Notes under the pieces: generated by a model | What the model saw: the letters and a program-made list of their open reading frames with translations, nothing else | Told to the model about the DNA's origin: nothing | The model's database searches: none | Shown here: positions 1 through 11,604 of the stretch, piece by piece | Numbering within the stretch: the first letter of the stretch is position 1 | Layout: each line of letters begins with the position of its first letter | DNA from: Sipunculus nudus | Lineage: Eukaryota; Annelida; Sipuncula; Golfingiida; Sipunculidae | Direction of reading: 5' to 3' | Length of the DNA: 64,000 bases | Assembly (NCBI GenBank): GCA_026874595.1 | Contig: CM049311.1 | Span: 43,653,676-43,717,675, forward strand | Program-made: the position numbers and the translations under genes

Positions 1-289
1 GACCATCAGTGATGTCGTTAATGAGATATTGAAGTTTTTGTATGAAATTTTTGACTATTCTGGGGGGTACTTTTGGGCCTCATAGCTCAAAGGATATGGG
101 TGACAGAGACCTCATTTCTGGTTTCCAAGGAGATTTTTCATGGACCTCTCAGAATGTAAAGTTACAAGATTCAAGGTCCAGCGGTTACGATTTGTGCCAG
201 GTTAACGGACGGACAAACGGACGGACAGACGGACGACGGACAAAGAGTGATCGCTATAGCTCAGATGACTTACAGTCAGCTGAGCTAAA
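1..289 (+). repeat. Family A Helitron-like element, right-hand end
   Basis: This is the tail of a 338-bp unit (same as 37900-38232), then a GACGGAC/GACAGAC microsatellite (about 210-240), then the terminal hairpin at 258-286. The hairpin arms are AGCTCAGATGACT and AGTCAGCTGAGCT, complementary except for one mismatch. CTAAAAA follows. The left part lies outside the window. Confidence 0.8.
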
Positions 290-345
290 AAATGACACAC
301 GTGAAATTCGACCAAGGAGGCGGGGCATGTGGGATAAATCAGTTA

Positions 346-483
346 TAGCCCAATGAAATGTAAAGCAAGCCATGAGATTTGCTCGGCTTGTGTCAATCAT
401 GGCAGGCGAGCTATAAACGGCTCGCCTGCCATGTGACACAAGCCTCGCAAACCTCACGGCTTGCATAACGTTTCATTGGGCTA
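346..483. mobile_element. Foldback MITE, 138 bp
   Basis: The left arm from TAGCCCAATG and the right arm ending CATTGGGCTA are inverted copies over about 65 bp each, with a short TATAAAC-like loop near 413-420. The dinucleotide TA flanks both sides (344-345, 484-485), consistent with a TA target duplication. There is no coding capacity. Confidence 0.8.
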
Positions 484-536
484 TAACCAATACTTACATG
501 ATTAAATAGTTCATTCACAATCACATAATAATTAAA

Positions 537-1120
537 CAAGGCCTACAGGCCTAATGCAAACCTGTGCATTGGGAAATACACGAGGTATTATGCTTCAATG
601 CTGGACCATTACTTTTCATGTATCTGAACAATGCAGGTACTGAACATTTTGAATAAGTGACCTGTGACAAATTGCTGCCTTAAGCTACTGCACTGAGTGA
701 ACTCTTGACCTGTACCTGGCTAGACTGAGTGAACGTTTGACATCTAATTGGCTGCACTGAGTGAACTCTTGACCTGTTGCATAATCTGACACAGTTGGCA
801 GTCTTCCAAAGCTAGAAATAGATTCAGGCTGAACTTTGGGTGCCAAATATGATGTAGTGAGCAGTCTGCCAAAGCTATAAATAGAATGCAGCTACTGCAC
901 TGAGTGAACTCTTTGATCTATACCTGGCTGCACTTCTTCCCATCCAGGCACTGTGCCAAAACTATTTATAGAGCTGACATCATCTTGGCTAATGGCCAAC
1001 ATCAAGGCACTGGCAATCTGCCAATGGTAAACCAAGTGCTGCCATCTGAACACAAAAGTTGTCCCTACTTTGAAATTTATTTTCCCAATACAAAATGCTT
1101 TTCAGCTGACTTTTTATAAA
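537..1120 (+). repeat. Family B Helitron-like repeat, copy B1
   Basis: It starts CAAGG followed by the palindrome AGGCCTACAGGCCT, the same left end as at 14299, 25584 and 46058. Inside, a motif of about 40 bp (CTGCACTGAGTGAACTCTTG) recurs near 690, 750 and 895. The right part is cut by family G at 1121. The homologous uninterrupted stretch is about 39460-39910. Confidence 0.7.
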
Positions 1121-4100
1121 CAAGGGACCTATGGGTCACGACGCTCAGCTGTTATATATGATAAAAAAATATTATTTAGAAATGAGGCACATGCTGGTTT
1201 TGTGTGGTAATAAATATAAGCTGTATTATGAGTTGTTGTTGTTTAGCTTATGTATGATTTTGATAGTTCCTTTAGAGACAGGGAAGAGGATTGATTTCAT
1301 TTATTTTATTAACAAATGGAGTACTATTGTCACACAGATTTTGACTTGGCCATATAACTTATAAGCAGAATATATAATATATTAACTATTAATTAAAAAA
1401 AATTACAAATATTGTCCCAAATATAATTTTTATTAAAAATAATAAGAGAATCTTATGATTTTTTAAAATGAAATATAACTGAAATGATTATTAAAATAAT
1501 ATTAAAGAATATATTCATGAATGCATTCATGAATACATTTTGAAAGTATTTGCACTGGTATTCATATACTTTCATTTTTACCTGAATTCCCATTCTTTAT
1601 GCAAGAAATTTTATAATGGAGTACATAATCATATTCGTATTAAAATACAATTACAAAGTATTCGCACCATGTCTGGTGTTTATTCAGTTTTCACCAAACA
1701 ATGATGTTGAGAATCCAGAATATACAAAATTCACTCATTTAAATAATGATCATAAGTACCTTGTTTTATGGCTTTTATTTATATTAAAAAATAACTGTAA
1801 TAAATTCATTTTGGACTAATTTCACATCAATGTACACACAAGACACAGTAGGAATCTAGATTAATATTATCAACTGCATCTTTGTCTATCATTAATTTCC
1901 TTCATATGATCCCTAATGATAAGTAATGAATGATATGATTTACTTCTTTATCATTAAAATTGAACTGAAAAATACCATAGGTGACTGCATATTGTTATTT
2001 GGAATACGTGACATTCAATCCATCGATACATGATTCTTATATCATCAGTAACTGCAAGTTAATTTCCTGTTATTATAAACTAACAAATTCCTTTTCTATT
2101 TTTCTTTAATTTTTTATAGAAAAAAACAATAAAAATTTATTAATTTATTGTTTATTGTTATGTAGTTGGTTAAAACTACTAGATGAGTTGGGTTGGACAC
2201 CTGGATCAACTGTGGCTGGCCATATGCTGCCTGGATTCCGGTGTATGCCTCGCCTCAAGCATGCATAATTTGCTGAAAGTTCAACAAGGTCAACATACAG
2301 GTGACTCAAGAGGGGCTTGAGAGAGCCAAAGTCTGACAGGGTCTCATAAAAACATTAATAAAAGCTACAATTTTTGGCCAATTTCTTTCAGCTTTCTAAA
2401 CTACAAAGCTGAAATCCTTATGTGTGCATGATATGAAAATTATATCAACAGTGCTCACAGGAAACAAACGTGCCATGGTCAAAGTTGGGCAAAATTTAAG
2501 TTACTAATTTTACATTTATACTAATAACTTATAAAATTTGAAAAATTCATAACTAATTTTGGGTATTCAATTGAATCTTGATTAAATAATATTACATCCC
2601 TGACAAAAAATCTCTAGCTTCAGCAATCCCCTTGTTAAGGGAGTACATTAATGCTCTAAGAAAATCACCATTACCATTTTTTTAGGGCGTATTCTGCAAT
2701 CCATACAAATAATGTTAGTAAATTAATTAAATGTTGCCATGAAGTTTTACAAAACAATAGCCCATTTTCTTACCGCTAATGATGCTACGCACCACTGTAC
2801 GCCTTGAGAGACCCCTGGCTAATTAATGATGTTTTCCTTTCGTGTCCAAACTGTGAAACACTTCGTTGCTCGTTTGTTTACCAATAATTTATTTGATTTG
2901 TAATATTAAGGTGATCTGTGACTCCCTGTCAATTTTGTTTGCACCAAACCTGTGATCAAATAAATTTGTTAACATACTAATGAGGTACAAATTTAACAGT
3001 TCGGGGTAATAAATTACTTAAGTTCTATTGCCGGTAGCTGGATATTTTTACGATCTTTATGATCTTTTGTGCCGGTCGGTGGGTTACAAATGTTCAGTTT
3101 GTTCTGGCCGGCAGTACAGGCCATCCCGGTAACCCCCGACCGGCGCGGCTAAAACCCTGTATATACACTGGTTTATAAAATGCCAGTTACGGGATATAAT
3201 GGATATCTTTTTCATCACCAGCAGCGCTCAAATATATTCCCGAACAAGTGTTAAATAATAATTAACATGAGAGTAACCGTACATCCTCTATTATCGCCCA
3301 TCGCCGGTTCTCAGGTGTTAAACGATCTTCTCTCCTGCAATATTCTAATTTTTCATATTTTACATATAATAATTCACACACTGAAAAAAATAATTATTTT
3401 TTCCTGTACGAATTCAAGTAGACATGACGGTAAATATATTTCTTGATTTTTTACAAAGTGCATTATGTTTGGGCCCATAACTTAAACTATTACGCAATAA
3501 TAATAACTGACATCATTCTGGCATGTGCATAGAGAATGAAAAATATGTATATTATATATGATCGAAGTCAGATAAGTGGTTTTGATATTAGGCATTCTTG
3601 AAGTGTAACAATGGGTTTTTAATGGAAAAATGAAGTTTTTCATTAATATCTTGAAGGTATTAAGTCCGAGTGACCAAATTCTTGGCATGGTAGGGGATTT
3701 TGGAGACATCTAACTGTATGCCAAATTTAAGGAACTAAGAGCTGAAGCTGGGGAGCTGAGCTCTTGCAAACTGCATAACACTAGCTTGATGTAAACAATA
3801 TGTTACATGGTGCTTGAAAACTTGAATAAAATCTACAGTTTTTGATCAACTGGTTTCAAATTTTTTGTGTTAACAGTTGAAAAGCTAACAAAAACATGCT
3901 GTGAAAATTAAATCCACAGTACTTACAGGAAAAAAACGTGCCATGGTCAAAGTTGGGCAAAATTTAAGGTACCAATTTTTTATTTTTATTAATATTTTTA
4001 AAAATTTAAAAGATTTTCATCTAATTTTGGGTATACAATTTAATTTTGATTAATTAAAGTTATATTACTGGAAAAAAGGTCCGTAGCTTTAACATGTTTT

Positions 4101-4527
4101 GTGTTAAGTGATCAAATATCTTTCCTGATTTTTTACAAAATGCATTATGTTTGGGTCCATAACTTTTTTTAATTATATAATACAGACATAATTTCTTGAA
4201 TGTACATAGGAACTATATAGAGGAATATTTATGGTAAATATGAGGAAAAACAGATGAGTGGTTTTGATATTAGGCAGTCCTGAAGTGTGAAAATAGGTTT
4301 TTAATAAAAAATTGAGGTTTTTCCTTAATTTCTCAAAGGAACGAAGTCGAAAAGACCCAGTTTTCGGCTTGGTAGGAGATCTTAGGGACATCTAACATTA
4401 CGCCCAATTTTGGATTCCTAGGTCTTATGGTTTCAAAACGTGCCACATCTACGGACGGACAGACGGACGGACGACGGTCAATGGACCACGACTATAGCTC
4501 AGATGACTTATAGTCAGCTGAGCTAAA
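1121..4527 (+). repeat. Family G Helitron-like element, copy G1, complete
   Basis: The left end is CAAGG plus palindrome GACCTATGGGTC (1126-1137) and GCTCAGCTG. The right end is a GACGGAC microsatellite (about 4452-4478) and terminal hairpin at 4496-4524. The first 1.4 kb is closely similar to 58872-60240 and 62743-64000. Compared with copy G2 it carries an extra insertion at about 2646-3430. A 77-codon frame (1131-1364) starts inside the left palindrome. I treat it as non-coding repeat. Confidence 0.75.
2646..3430. other. Insertion of about 785 bp inside G1, unclassified
   Basis: G2 reads straight from GGGAGTA into AATATATTTC (about 60395), whereas G1 has this extra block between the same sequences, with a possible GTA or TA duplication at the edges. 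No terminal inverted repeat is visible. It is locally GC-richer and holds a hairpin: 3071-3087 pairs with 3129-3144. TATA-like boxes lie near 3161 and 3172. Confidence 0.55.
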
Positions 4528-4975
4528 AATTAATATACGATCAACAAAATAGAATTCTTGATGTTAATGCTTATTTTGGAAATACTGAGTTCGTAATTCA
4601 CAGTATTTGGTGATACAGCATAGGCCCATCATTGCTGACACTGATGTACACTCCATCCTCGTTGCATACGTGGCCACAGTACTTAATTATGAACTTTCAC
4701 ATTTGAATCCATTTTATAGGCCTACAGAAATTAAACAAGCACCTGCGGAGCAATTATAGCCCATTATTTCAATGCTCAATATTTTGCATATTTTACAGAG
4801 CAGACTTATAACTTGCTATCTGTAAGCTTGCCGATCTATATACGATATGGTAACACCGTTGAATTTTCCCTCGCTCCACTTTTCCAAAGCAGGCTTAAAG
4901 TTTAATGCCGTAAATTTGAAAAATATGATTCCTACATGTAACTGATTTTAACAGCCATCCATTAATTAAATTAAC
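4528..4975. other. Unclassified intronic sequence
   Basis: No open frame, repeat end or RNA gene was recognised here. Confidence 0.4.
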
Positions 4976-4977
4976 TA

Positions 4978-6317
4978 CTGTAGATTCAGAAATATTAGTT
5001 GGGATTTTATTTTCGTGGTTTTCGTGGATCAAGATAATCCACGAATTCATGATTCCAACGATCAAAAAATCACAGGGTCAGAGGTTATACGGTATCCTAA
5101 CGCTAGCTGTTGGTCGACTTTATATATATATAATTGTTACCCCTGGCTGATTTTCAATAAAGATACAAAAATTGTTTACTACTGTTTTATGATTGTATTT
5201 GATATATTTATTAAATGCACCGCATTGCTTTTTCCTAAATTACTATAAAAATATGGGATTTATAAATAATCTTTTGTCAATCAAATTATTTCCCCTTACA
5301 TCGAACAAACACGGCCCCCTGATATGTTTACAATCAAACAATATCAACGTATGATTTAAACTGAAAACGTATCCCCATATTTCCTCATTTCCTCAACATT
5401 TCGGATGAAAAATTCAAGAACAGAACCACATTCCTGTCGCGCAAAGCGGTAGTTCTAACACGCCATGAACGGAAAACAAGTTCCAATGTTCTTAACCACA
5501 GCTACCGAGGCACGGCTTTTTCGGAACGGCCTTTTCAACCTTCTTTCAATAGAGATTAAACGAGACTTACGCTACCTATTGGCTTTAAAGACAAGGGCCG
5601 TGTAAACTCTTTGCATTACCGCGATTACCGCGGGACGCGAAAAACCGCCTATTCCGAATATTGCGACAACAGTTGCGTGCATAAGAGTGAGCCATTATTA
5701 ATACATGCAGGCGGTACTTCTTCCGAATATTGCTGATAGTTGTACATATATGTTAGCGTAAGTAAGCGCCACAGAATACTATTAGGCAAATTATTTCTTT
5801 ATAATCTCCAAATATAGCTGACATGATGAATGACGAACGACCCGTGTCTCGTCTCACCACCCCGTCCGGGAATTACAGGCGCCACATGTGACTACCACCT
5901 AGATTAAACAAAGTTAAAAACCTTCATGTGGACGGTCCCGTTTCATTTTTCCTCCGGTCAAGAGATGGTTTACGTTTTCTGTCAAAGTGGTGTGATCGGG
6001 TGTCACAACTAATAGCCGATGTATCGGCCGGCACGTGTCGGTCACGGCTGATTAATTCTTAGTTAGGCTCGGGTCGGGCGGAGCTTGTTTGTTCAACACT
6101 AACCCGATTGACCGCGATACAGGCGCACCGTGTGATAAGCATCAGAGCCGAACCACCTTTGTTCGTCGGGCTCGTCTTCCTTGCGCAAATGGAGGTATTA
6201 ATAAACATAATTTCCTGAAGTTTTCTTTTGTCTTTCCACGAATTCAAATACCCCACGATATGTGTTTTGTACAAAAACCACGAAATTTTAAGCCCACGAT
6301 ATTATCTGAATCTACAG
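4978..6317. mobile_element. TA-flanked DNA transposon L, non-autonomous, 1340 bp
   Basis: Perfect 12-bp inverted termini CTGTAGATTCAG / CTGAATCTACAG extend as imperfect inverted repeats over about 45 bp (both contain a TTTCGTGGTTTT-like stretch). TA lies immediately outside both ends (4976-4977, 6318-6319), as for Tc1/mariner-type insertion. No transposase frame is visible. The interior has duplicated TTCCGAATATTGC motifs (about 5654 and 5722). Confidence 0.75.
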
Positions 6318-6319
6318 TA

Positions 6320-7030
6320 TAAAATATACAATGGTCATATGAGCCTGAAAAAATGTCCTTGACCACAAAGGCGGCAAATTTTTCAACGTAATATTGCACA
6401 AGACTGTCCACGTAATTTATTCATATTTAAGAACTACTACAGGGACCAACTTTCAAAACTCATTCCAAATCCCATTTGATGTAATTCCTGGAACAATTCA
6501 GCTCACCAGTATGCCAATGTATGCAGGAAGAGCCAAAACAGAGTTCCAAAAAACGCACGTCAGTCGAATATAAACTAATATTTATTTAAACTTCAATTTT
6601 CAAGCACGTTTCCAAATATATACCTATCACACTTTCAAGCACCTTTTAACAGTAGGGGCCCTGCTATATCCTTCTATGAGTCAAACAAAATAATTAACTT
6701 TTTAACTTAAAAGTGCTGTCAATTTTTATACATGAACCTGCATAGCATTCTTGAAAATGAAAAAAGACGATTGATATTTAAGGATCAAACGCATTGTTAC
6801 TTGTAGTTCCCAACATGCAGAAACTGCAGAGGTTACATAATCTTGGGAAAGTGTACAGCAGAGGGAAATAATAAATTACTGCTCTTGTGGTGGGCCTGTG
6901 AAATAGGCTAATAATTTGAAACTATGGGTAGAATACAACACATGGCCGTACAGTCTGACAATTAACTTTTCAAATAACTTTACTCATCATTCACATGTGA
7001 TAAATGTAAAAGACAGTAGTGCACACAGGC
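6320..7030. other. Unclassified intronic sequence
   Basis: AT-rich, with no open frame of note and no repeat ends recognised. Confidence 0.4.
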
Positions 7031-7139
7031 AAACTTTAAGGACTTTTATGGACTTTTTAAAAAAAATTATGGATATTTAAGTACTTGAAATCTGCAGTTT
7101 TGAATTCCTGGACTTTCATGGTTTTTCAGGACCCGTACG

Positions 7140-7232
7140 AACCCTGGGACAGACAGACAGACAGAGGACAGACAGAAGACAGACAAAGACCGATCCCTAC
7201 AGCTCAGATGACTTTCAGGCACCCAGCTGTAG
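7140..7232 (+). repeat. Degenerate family A right end
   Basis: A GACAGACAGA microsatellite (about 7149-7190) is followed by AGCTCAGATGACTTTC (7201-7216). The second hairpin arm is replaced by AGGCACCCAGCTG, where the I repeat begins. Confidence 0.5.
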
Positions 7233-7955
7233 ATTTTCCGAAAAATTTCTGTATGTCAATTAAATTTTCACAGATTTCCGCGGAAAACTTCAGAATTCCA
7301 TGGATTTCAGCAGTTTTCCACGGATTTTATGCGTTTGCGGAAGATTTCCAAAGATTTTTATTATCGGCACTTTTCCGAACACTTCGGAAAAGTGTGGAAA
7401 AAAATCCACATATTCCGAAAGTGCGGCAAATTTCCGCGGATTTCCACAAAATTCTGGGAATTTTTGGCTGTGAAAAGGCTTTCTGGACATAGAAATTTCA
7501 CCTGGACATGGAGATGAACTGGGACTGAAGGGAAAAATGCTAAGTCCAGCTACATGTTAAAAACTATAAAAAAATATTATATACTTCATTCTTTATAGAG
7601 ATATCGCATCCAACATACCCATATGTTTAGGAAAACATCAAGAATACAAATATAGAAAAAAATTTCCTATTCAAATCTGTTCTGTGATAGAGGTACTGTG
7701 TATTATAATTTGTTCATATATGTAATTTTCCTGCACACACACATGCACACGCTTATATAATTATTTATATATATATATAAAGCTGGATAAAAAATTAAAT
7801 AATGTTTTGAAAGATACATGTATCACATATATATTACTTTCTGATGAATGTTATTCAAGTGTCTTGATTTAACCTGAGATTAAGTGTTCACCAGCTCCCC
7901 TTGGAACAGAAAAACAGCTCATTAAAATGAATAGGTATTAATTATATATAATGTA

Positions 7956-9504
7956 CCGTAGATCCGCATTTTGCCGCCGCGGCCATAAAATAAGACTTAG
8001 AACCGGAAATCCTGACTAATTTTACTCGACTAGCGATGCGGCTATAATACGCAGGTAAGGCTAAAACCAAGAGACTCGACGGCCCGCAGTGGCACAATGG
8101 GTGATATTAGGCAGTGGAAGATGGAAGTGAATACTAAGAACGTATATTTAATGATACTGCATATTTGTGTATTTATTTTATTCATTGTTAATTTTATAAA
8201 ATGTAAAATTAATATTTTAAACAGGCTTATATGTATTAACAAACTTCTCTGAGTCTGTCATAAACCACGGCCATTTTCACGCCATGACTGATAAAAGATC
8301 GATATTCACTCACCAAATTATGCACTCTAATGGTTGTAACTAAATTTGAGCATGGCTGCAATACTGGTAAAATATCATTTTAAGATATTTCTAGAACATA
8401 TCCTTTTCATTTAAAATAAACTGTAAAACAAAAGATAACCAAAAGACCATACGTTCTTCGGCAATTAAACCTGCGTTCACGTTCAGATATTTCTTCGTTC
8501 ATCACATTGTCAATAGATGGCGCTCAAAGGTCATAACCTCACCAGCTAGTTCTTTAATCATTTAATATAGCACATTTTGCCAGCAGACAGTTCGGGCACC
8601 CGTGTGCATATATTATGATCAGCAGGACCCTGGGAGTACGCATACAGGCTGTGTGAACATTGACGCGGGAATAGTTTATTCAAAGGTTTTTCCAAGTTTG
8701 TTAATTTACCGGCGTTGTATAGAGTTTGAATAAAGGTTTGTCATCACAAAGAGTACCGTTGGCTTATATAATGCTTTGATGTCCTACTGAAGTTTAATTA
8801 GTCAGGATAATGATGCAAGGTTCCCCAAGGCCCGCTTGTTCTGTAATCGTTTTATATGGCATGTTTTGCCGGTAGACCTTTCAGACACCATTTTGCATAT
8901 ATTATGATCAGCAGGACCCGGGGTGTTCAGGCAGTATGATCACCGACGCGAGTGTCGTTTATTTAAAGGTTTTGTTGTTAAATGACCGGTGATGTATAAA
9001 GTTTAATACAAGTACAGTCCTTGTATACAATGGTTGATCTGTCGATGTCCCATTGCAGCTTATTTAGCAAAGTTAAAGGGGCAAGATTGTCCGACATTCA
9101 GTGGTGTCAAATTAATTTCGCGGCCCTACTAGGATTCGTCTTGGATGAGTCGTCATAAACTGAACAATTTGTTATCTATTCTAATTGGGTAGGTCAGGCT
9201 GTTTAAGCAATTAATTCAATTAATTTACAATGCCAAGCAACATACACAGTTGCAACTTGTTCAGTTTCCTAAAACACTTATGCCTGACCGCATATCAGCA
9301 TACCGCAGCATTTCTAGCTGCAGTCTAGCTTGATGAAAACCTTTTATCGTTATATTTCCATACACCATCTAGCAAAGGAACATGGTGCGGCCATTAAGCA
9401 AGGTTTTGGGTATTTTTTACTCCAATGAAGGAGCCTTCCAGGTATTTTACGAACATGGAGTGCGGCCATTAGACGACGTGCGGCGGCAAAACACGGATCT
9501 ACGG
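7956..9504. mobile_element. TA-flanked DNA transposon J, non-autonomous, 1549 bp
   Basis: The inverted termini CCGTAGATCCG..TTTTGCCGCCGC match for 22 of 24 bp, with TA outside both ends (7954-7955, 9505-9506). The interior has an imperfect direct duplication with 289-bp offset: GCATATATTATGATCAGCAG starts at 8606 and at 8895. No transposase is seen. Related end fragments lie at 14400 and about 21716-21830. Confidence 0.75.
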
Positions 9505-10899
9505 TACTAAAAGATCCATGTGTTACAAGGCATGTACTTGCACCCTGGGTGGATCCCAGCTGCAGCTGTACTATGTCATTGTCAAGTACTGTCATCCAGC
9601 CATCTTGACCTTGCAAGGCCAGCCCAAAGCACCTCAGGTTACAGGAAGCAGTGTATCAAAGGCTTACTGTGCTTAAATGCAGAGTCAGTTCAAAAGGAGT
9701 GGTTAACAGTCAGGAGGAATGAAGAAAACACAACTCATGTAAGCAATACTACCTATTTAATATGAGTTCAAAATATGTACACAGAATATGCAAAATATCT
9801 TGTTAATATACTTGTCTGAGGATGAGCACTAATGGGTACTGTTTTTATGTGTATGGACTTAGATGGCCTATAACACTGGGTATTTCCTCAAGTATATTTT
9901 GAGAATCATCATGCCTCATCCTTACTTATTATAAAATACATTTTTTAACCATAAAAGTATTGTTATTGAAAATTTGATGATGCAAAGAGTCATTCAACAG
10001 ACTGAACTGGTATTCTGAAATATCCTTAAATAGCTTAAATATGGTAAACATCTTTCTATTTAGAACCAAAAAATCCTTTTTATTTCTGAATAGGATACAT
10101 CTTTCTATTTAGATCAGCAATATGCATTTTCCTGCCATATATGACACCACTCTTATGTATTTAATTGGGGCATTTGTTGTAATGGCCAAAAAAAAATATT
10201 TTTTTAATTGTTTACAAACCACATGCATCCATATTTATTCGTTATTTATGATATTTCAGAGTTTTATGTGTGCAGGAATTTTTAAAGTGTTATTTAATGT
10301 TGCCTTAAGAGTTAGAATTACCAGCAAATCTTGGAGAAAGATACATATAAAACATAAAGCACTGTTTGTCAATAGAAAATTTTCAGTGTTTCTGATTAAT
10401 TTGCAGTTTACACTAGATTGACTTTCTTGCAATTTTAAAGCTGTGGTACTTAAAGATCTTATAAAAAATTCCATGTCTGAAAAAAGATACTTATTTTACT
10501 ATGAAAGAGGTTTTAAAATATTTACAGTATCACTAAATTATTTTTTTTTTCTTTCCAGATAAAATCAATATGATATTTGATAGGTCCACCAAAGCAAATA
10601 TGAGACACAAGTAAAATGAATGATTGAAGCCATTGTGAAGAAAACAAAACTAACCAATATTTATTATATTTTTTTTCAATAAATAATGTTTACTTTTTTT
10701 AGTGTTTTTCATTTATTACACCTATAAGCAGATGCAGCTGTGGCAATACTTTAATATTTAATAAGAAAAGGAAGGCAACATTCTCAAAATATAGCTGATT
10801 GTTATGTTTATTCAGAAAATTATAATTTTTACAATTTCAGAAAAATATAGCCACAGAAATTCATTTACCAAAGGAAACCTTCATGAAAGAGTGGGGAAG

Positions 10900-11100
10900 C
10901 TGCAGAAAAACATCTGTGGAAACTGTTGAAGAAATCTGCGGAAAAGTGCGGAAGAAATATTCGGAAAAGTGCGGAAACTGTGGCAGAAATCCGTGGAAAA
11001 GTGCGGAAACTACAGCAGAAATCAGCAGAAAAGTGCGGAAACTGCAGCAGAAATCCGTGGAAAAGTGCACAAAAGTGCAGAATCTACAGCAGAAATCCAA
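10900..11100 (+). repeat. Minisatellite with unit of about 33 bp
   Basis: A unit containing GAAATCCGTGGAAAAGTGCG and AAACTGCAGCA is repeated about six times with variation. It gives spurious Cys/Lys-rich frames on the plus strand and Phe-rich frames on the minus strand. Confidence 0.8.
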
Positions 11101-11335
11101 AGATTTAGTATCTGGTGCTTTTTCCGAAGAATTTTATAAATCTTCAGAAAAATGCCACAGTCCCAATACTCGGAAATCAATGGATATTCTGCGGTTTTCA
11201 TCAGAAAATTTACAGCCGAGCATCTGAGCTAAAAACAGAACCTCTTTTCAGAGTGACTTTCAAACATTTATAAAAGCAAAATTGAGTTTTATGTTTTAGC
11301 AAATATACAATTAGTTTCACCTGGGGAAAATTTAC

Positions 11336-11585
11336 CTGGTCGATGATCATGAGGCATGAACACTATGGAGCCCTCGCTTTCTTTGCGGTCTATGTGATTA
11401 CTGAGTCCACTGCTGCCGAATTCAAAGCGGCTTTTTGATGGTCGTCGCTTTTTAATTACACTGGCTCTTCGTGCCACCTTGGTAAAAGCAGTACTGTGGT
11501 GATGTTTTTGCTGATCTTGCATATGTATCTTCCAGGTGGCATCAAAGTTACATGTTGGATCAGCTGCATAGCAGCGCCATAGGCA
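11336..11585 (-). CDS. KCNQ1: KCNQ1-type potassium channel, exon equivalent to vertebrate exon 9 (partial gene)
   Basis: On the minus strand an 83-codon frame is open across the whole exon. It is bounded by a strong acceptor (pyrimidine tract then CAG, AG at 11586-11587) and a donor CAG|GTAAAT (GT at 11334-11335). The translation begins CLWRCYAADP and continues DATWKIH, matching the KCNQ1 segment TAWRCYAAENP...STWKIY just after S6. With the upstream exon ending in LIQ it completes the calmodulin-binding IQ motif (IQ-CLWR). The rest is basic and Ser-rich (RRASVIKKRRPSKSR), as expected of the linker after helix A. It starts in phase 0, matching the phase-0 end of exon 51819-51914, and ends in phase 1. 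At 250 bp it is longer than the 123-bp human exon 9. An internal AAG|GTGGCA could be an alternative donor. KCNQ channels are tetrameric plasma-membrane voltage-gated K+ channels. KCNQ1 rather than KCNQ2-5 rests mainly on the partner exon. Confidence 0.87.
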
Positions 11586-11604
11586 CTGAAAAGAGAAAAA
11601 TAAA

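Larger units (their letters stand above)
7217..11235. repeat. Composite repeat I with inverted subterminal regions
   Basis: The left edge CAGCTGTAGATTTTCCGA (about 7224) is inverted relative to the right edge TCAGAAAATTTACAGCCG (about 11200), roughly 18 bp with three mismatches. Beyond this, the TTTCCGC/CGGAAAA-rich region 7225-7480 is loosely inverted relative to 10880-11215. Element J (7956-9504) sits inside. The stretch 9507-10860 between J and the right arm has no recognisable gene. Confidence 0.4.

Noticed and set aside
5843-6322. Opposing 70-77 codon frames inside element L
   Set aside because: Both strands are open by chance. No motif is seen, and they lie within a transposon with defined ends.
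11289-11522. A 77-residue protein starting MQDQQKHHH
   Set aside because: The Met is internal to the KCNQ1 exon; the frame is open upstream to the splice acceptor at 11586 and reads past the donor into intron.
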